From positions 1-9,444 of the forward strand of contig URJQ01000109.1 of assembly GCA_900548195.1 (NCBI GenBank): a stretch of 9,444 nt of DNA, read 5' to 3'. Position 1 is the stretch's first letter. Each line of letters begins with the position of its first letter. The translations under genes and the position numbers were made by a program. The DNA comes from an uncultured Prevotella sp. Lineage in GTDB: Bacteria; Bacteroidota; Bacteroidia; Bacteroidales; Bacteroidaceae. The notes under the pieces are model-generated. The model did no database searches and had not been told where the DNA came from. It worked only from the letters and a program-made list of their open reading frames with translations. Below are positions 6,157-9,444 of the stretch, piece after piece.

Positions 6157-6198
6157 CAATGATATTGAAAAAACAAAAAACTAAATAGATTATATTTT

Positions 6199-6975
6199 AT
6201 GAAGAAGCTACTTCTACCTATGTTGTTCCTCGTTGCCTTGGCATCATGTACTCCAAAAGACATCGCATATTTCCAGGACCGCCAACCAGGAATCACTGAA
6301 CCTGTTACTATCAATTCCGTCCCTTTCAAAGTGCGCCCTGGTGACCGTATCTCTATATGGGTAAAATCACGAAATGAGCAACTCACTAACCAGTTTAACA
6401 TCAACCAAGGAAATTCGCAAGGAATGTCTGGAAATACGCAGAATCAAGGATACGTGGTCGATGACAACGGACAAATAGATTTCCCTGTACTTGGCAAGAT
6501 TACCGTTGCAGGAATGAACCGTCAAGAGATCACCGATTATATTACTAATTCTTTGCGCACCACAAAGCTTGTGGATGATGCAATACTAAGCGTCAATTAT
6601 ACAGGACTCTACGTCTATATTCTCGGAGAAGGAGGCGGCAAGAAGATAAATATCGAAAAGGATAAGTTTACTTTCTGGGAACTTTTATCAGAATCTGGCG
6701 ACCTCGACATCAATGCAAAGCGACAGAATGTACTCGTGATTCGAGAAGAAGATGGAATGCGTACTCAGTATGAACTCGACCTCACCAGGATGAAGAACAT
6801 CTATGAGTCGCCTGTATATTATGTACATCAGAACGACATCGTGTATATAGAGCCAAACAACAAGACAAAGAGACAATCCACAAACAATGGAAACCTCTTC
6901 AATACATGGGGGTTCTGGACTGGTCTCCTCGGCATTGGTTCTACTGTAGTATCTGTAATCAATCTCACGAAATAA
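6199..6975 (+). CDS. Wza-type polysaccharide export outer-membrane lipoprotein
   Basis: A 258-residue lipoprotein of the polysaccharide export (Wza/OPX) family, which forms the periplasm-spanning and outer-membrane channel for capsule or exopolysaccharide. The signal peptide MKKLLLPMLFLVALAS ends at lipobox cysteine 17. Residues about 42-135 are the polysaccharide-export domain: FKVRPGDRISIWV at 43-55, then VVDDNGQIDFPVLGKITVAG at 86-105. Residues about 136-218 form one SLBB-type ligand-binding domain, opening YVYILGEGGGKK and ending VHQNDIVYIEP. A hydrophobic C-terminal segment at about 238-255 probably forms the outer-membrane helix, as in Wza. The protein is shorter than E. coli Wza (379 residues) and has one SLBB repeat, common for Bacteroidota. 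The first SLBB motif has GGGKK where GEV.xPG is usual. It is followed after 24 nt by the Wzc-type gene, its expected partner. Confidence 0.92.
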   Translation: MKKLLLPMLFLVALASCTPKDIAYFQDRQPGITEPVTINSVPFKVRPGDRISIWVKSRNEQLTNQFNINQGNSQGMSGNTQNQGYVVDDNGQIDFPVLGKITVAGMNRQEITDYITNSLRTTKLVDDAILSVNYTGLYVYILGEGGGKKINIEKDKFTFWELLSESGDLDINAKRQNVLVIREEDGMRTQYELDLTRMKNIYESPVYYVHQNDIVYIEPNNKTKRQSTNNGNLFNTWGFWTGLLGIGSTVVSVINLTK

Positions 6976-6999
6976 TATTCAAATATACATTTCCAATTT

Positions 7000-9405
7000 A
7001 TGAGTACAACTTCGTCAAACAGAAAGGTGCAAGAGCAAGAGACTAAAAACTCGCTCAACCTTACTGATGTCATTGGTCTATGCCTCAGTAACTGGTATTG
7101 GTTTGTATTGTGCCTCTTTCTTAGCTGTGCCTGTGCAGCCATTTATCTGCGCATGACACCACCTGTATATACGCGTAATACATCCCTCGTCATTAAGGAA
7201 GATGCAAGCAGCCAAGCTGTTAATGATATCTTCACCAAGGTGCGCGGAAATAATGTACGTCAGGCTACTGCTTCACTCAAGAATGAGATTATCGCTTTTC
7301 AGAAGCCTGCTCTTATGAGAAAAGTAGTGGAGAGACTCCATCTCGATTTTCAATATGAGATAAGAGGACGTCTGCGCAACACAGTTCTTTATGGTTCCAG
7401 CCTGCCTATTACAGTCAGCGTGGATGGAATCGGCAATAACACGAACGTGGAATTTGTCGTCACAATCGATGATGATAATCATGCAACATTGAAGTTTACT
7501 GACAGAAATGGCAAGACCACAAAGCTTCAAGCCATGTTCGGTAAGAAATTCAAGTCTCCACTCGGTAGCACCACCATCAACAAGACACAAGCTTTCAGAG
7601 CTCACAGCGACGATCCTATCACTGTGACAAGAATCGGATATGACACCGCTGCCGGACGTATTCTCAGTCGTATGAAAATTGCCAATGCTGACGAAGAATC
7701 CACAGTCATTGACATTTCTCTCTCTGATGTCAACATTGAGCGTGGTGACGATATTCTGAACACACTGATTGCAATATACAATGAAAACTGGGTGGCAAAC
7801 CGTAATCAGGTTATTGTAGCGACAAACAAGTTTATTGGAGAGCGTCTGGCTGCCATCGGTGAGGAACTTAGCGAGGTGGAAAATAAGATGACGCAATTCA
7901 AAGTAGCTCATCACACCATCGACTTTGAAAACGAAGGTACACAGTATCAGGCACGTTCCATGGAGTTTGACAACCAGAATCTGGAAATATCCAAGGAACT
8001 TTCTCTCGTAATGTATTTCCGTGGCGTCGTAAAGAAAGCCACTAATCCTACTGTCACTCTCCCACTCCCTGCAGGAGTACATAATACCGCACTGGCAGAG
8101 CAGGTAGGTCAGTATAATGCTCTCGTGCTCAATCGTAGTAATCTCATCTCTTCTTCCACAGAGGAAAACCCTCTTGTCGGAGACGTGGATAAGCAGATGT
8201 CCGTGCTCTACAATGGTATTCTGACAACAATCGAAAACCATATCAGCACTCTTAACTCTCAGATGGGCATTCTTAACGCTTCTACATCTCGCAACAATGC
8301 TGAGATTGACGCCACGCCTAACAAACAGAAGATCTACGTAGATATAGAAAGAAGCAGAAAGATTAAGGAGCAACTCTACACATTCCTTCTCCAAACACGT
8401 GAGCAGAATGAACTCAATCAGGCTTTCGCAGCTTACAATACACGTGTACTCCAGCCTTCTACAGGTTCCAATTACCAGTCTTTCCCAGATGTAAGGAAGA
8501 TATGGATGATTGCAGTGGCATTCGGACTTATCATTCCGTTCCTCTTCATCATCTTCCGTGAATGGGCTAATTCCAAGGTTCGTGGCAGAAAGGACATTGA
8601 GAAACTGACAGTACCATTTGTAGGCGAACTGCCTTTGGTAGAATTTGCTGATGAAGTACAGATATCAAAGTTCAAGAGATTTATCGGCAAATTGTTCTTT
8701 AAAGGTCACTCTTCCAGTCATAAGCACCATCATTCCAAGACAAGAGAAAAATACGTTAGCCATGTAGTAGTGGAACATGGTAATCGTAATGTCATCAATG
8801 AGGCATTCAGAGTACTGCGTACAAACCTTGAATTTATGCTCGGAAACAATCCTGAGATGAAGGTAGTGATGACCACATCAGCCAATCCTCATTCTGGAAA
8901 GACTTTCGTGAGCTACAATCTTGCCAAATGTATGTCACTGAAAGGCAAGCGAGTATGTGCAATTGACCTCGACCTTCGCAAAAGCTCTCTCTCCCATTAT
9001 ATCGAAAAACCAGAGTTTGGAGTTCCTGATTACATCAATGGCGCAGTGAAGGATTGGCGCAATCTTCTCATACAGGCAGAAGATGCTGAGAATCTCTTTG
9101 TTCTCCCAGTTGGCACATTGCCTCCTAATCCTGCTGAAATTATCTCTTACGATAGATTTGTTGAGATGATTTCAGAAATCAGAAAAGAGTTCGACTATGT
9201 ATTCTTCGACTGTCCTCCTGTTGAGGTCGTTGCTGATACAAGCCTTCTCGCAAAATATGCTGACGTTACACTGTTTGTCATTCGTGTAGGTGTCATGGAG
9301 ATAGAATTCCTCCCTATCATCGAGAAATACTATCGTGAACGTAAGTATAACAATATGGGTATTGTGCTCAATGGCACACTTACTGCAAACTCAAGATATG
9401 GCTAA
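7000..9405 (+). CDS. Wzc-type polysaccharide co-polymerase and tyrosine autokinase
   Basis: An 801-residue inner-membrane protein combining a Wzz chain-length domain with a bacterial tyrosine kinase; it controls polymer length and docks the Wza channel. A Wzz N-terminal region with the first membrane helix lies at about 33-51. A long periplasmic part (about 52-498) has coiled-coil segments around 275-340 and a GNVR-like stretch near 440-485. The second membrane helix is at 501-519. A cytoplasmic linker holds a histidine cluster at 570-578. The kinase domain begins near 596 (NVINEAFRVLRTNLEFM). Its nucleotide motifs are Walker A ANPHSGKT at 628-635, Walker A' VCAIDLDLR at 652-660 (D656, D658) and Walker B VFFDCPP at 734-740 (D737). 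The protein ends NSRYG, without the tyrosine-rich tail usual in these kinases. It is the last gene of the two-gene operon, and its stop overlaps a probable convergent gene. Confidence 0.93.
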   Translation: MSTTSSNRKVQEQETKNSLNLTDVIGLCLSNWYWFVLCLFLSCACAAIYLRMTPPVYTRNTSLVIKEDASSQAVNDIFTKVRGNNVRQATASLKNEIIAFQKPALMRKVVERLHLDFQYEIRGRLRNTVLYGSSLPITVSVDGIGNNTNVEFVVTIDDDNHATLKFTDRNGKTTKLQAMFGKKFKSPLGSTTINKTQAFRAHSDDPITVTRIGYDTAAGRILSRMKIANADEESTVIDISLSDVNIERGDDILNTLIAIYNENWVANRNQVIVATNKFIGERLAAIGEELSEVENKMTQFKVAHHTIDFENEGTQYQARSMEFDNQNLEISKELSLVMYFRGVVKKATNPTVTLPLPAGVHNTALAEQVGQYNALVLNRSNLISSSTEENPLVGDVDKQMSVLYNGILTTIENHISTLNSQMGILNASTSRNNAEIDATPNKQKIYVDIERSRKIKEQLYTFLLQTREQNELNQAFAAYNTRVLQPSTGSNYQSFPDVRKIWMIAVAFGLIIPFLFIIFREWANSKVRGRKDIEKLTVPFVGELPLVEFADEVQISKFKRFIGKLFFKGHSSSHKHHHSKTREKYVSHVVVEHGNRNVINEAFRVLRTNLEFMLGNNPEMKVVMTTSANPHSGKTFVSYNLAKCMSLKGKRVCAIDLDLRKSSLSHYIEKPEFGVPDYINGAVKDWRNLLIQAEDAENLFVLPVGTLPPNPAEIISYDRFVEMISEIRKEFDYVFFDCPPVEVVADTSLLAKYADVTLFVIRVGVMEIEFLPIIEKYYRERKYNNMGIVLNGTLTANSRYG

Positions 9406-9444
9406 CCTTTATAGTGCTTGCAGAGCTCTTCAAAGCGTTTCTTC
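9402..9444 (-). CDS. Probable 3' end of a convergent gene
   Basis: On the minus strand a frame open from the right edge ends at TAG (9402-9404) and encodes KKRFEELCKHYKG, a charged amphipathic sequence typical of a protein C-terminus. Codons (AAG, CTC, CGC) resemble those of the neighbouring genes. The stop overlaps the wzc stop (9403-9405) tail to tail. An alternative reading is a plus-strand gene starting at the ATG at 9398 (MANLYSACRALQSVS), overlapping the wzc stop; that frame is also open to the edge. I favour the minus-strand reading but cannot identify a family. Confidence 0.4.
   Translation of the reverse strand, partial: KKRFEELCKHYKG

Noticed and set aside
7273..8394. Long 373-codon minus-strand open frame inside the wzc gene.
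   Set aside because: It is fully antisense to a well-supported coding region. Its translation is rich in Cys, Ser and His with no family resemblance, as expected for a mirror frame.
8881..8905. Unusual Walker A motif (ANPHSGKT instead of the common PGEGK form) suggesting a dead kinase.
   Set aside because: The essential [GA]xxxxGK[ST] pattern, both A' aspartates and the Walker B aspartate are present, and related Bacteroidota proteins often vary at these middle positions.

Overview
The window looks like a core chromosomal segment of a Bacteroidota bacterium, most likely a Bacteroidales member of the Prevotella group. Three observations support this. Five intergenic regions carry the Bacteroidota -7 promoter element TAnnTTTG (usually followed by C), three of them with a TTTG -33 element 19-20 nt upstream. 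Start codons lack Shine-Dalgarno sequences. The gene content is typical of the phylum: a lipoprotein BamD followed by the Bacteroidota-type RNA polymerase omega subunit and a DUF4293 membrane protein, a small histone H1-like protein, and Wza/Wzc-type exopolysaccharide machinery. No tRNA, rRNA, CRISPR array, insertion sequence or integrase was seen.

Layout. Positions 1-46 may hold the last codons of a plus-strand gene, followed by AT-rich sequence. uvrB fills 216-2261 on the minus strand. It is divergent from a plus-strand operon, bamD (2396-3253), rpoZ (3322-3663) and DUF4293 (3667-4131). That operon converges on a 57-codon minus-strand gene for a histone H1-like protein (4366-4539), which ends at a strong hairpin terminator (4265-4302). 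A second divergent promoter region (4540-4760) reads leftward into the histone-like gene and rightward into an unrecognised 121-residue protein (4761-5126). An AraC-family regulator follows (5184-6044). A 154-nt regulatory gap with direct and inverted repeats precedes a two-gene export module: a Wza-type outer-membrane lipoprotein (6199-6975) and a Wzc-type co-polymerase/tyrosine autokinase (7000-9405). The wzc stop codon overlaps what is probably the 3' end of a convergent gene leaving the window.

How the genes fit together. The left half is housekeeping: nucleotide excision repair, outer-membrane protein assembly, the RNA polymerase accessory subunit and nucleoid packing. The right half looks like a regulated export cassette. 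The AraC protein is the obvious candidate regulator of the wza-wzc pair, whose promoter has a good -7 box but no recognisable -33 box. No glycosyltransferase, flippase or polymerase gene lies next to the pair in this window, so its polysaccharide is presumably made elsewhere.

The points most worth a second look are the Wzc-type kinase (no tyrosine-rich tail, but a histidine-rich cytoplasmic linker), the repeat-rich promoter in front of wza, the possible leaderless uvrB transcript, and the unrecognised 121-residue protein. I did not find clear evidence of a wholly new system.
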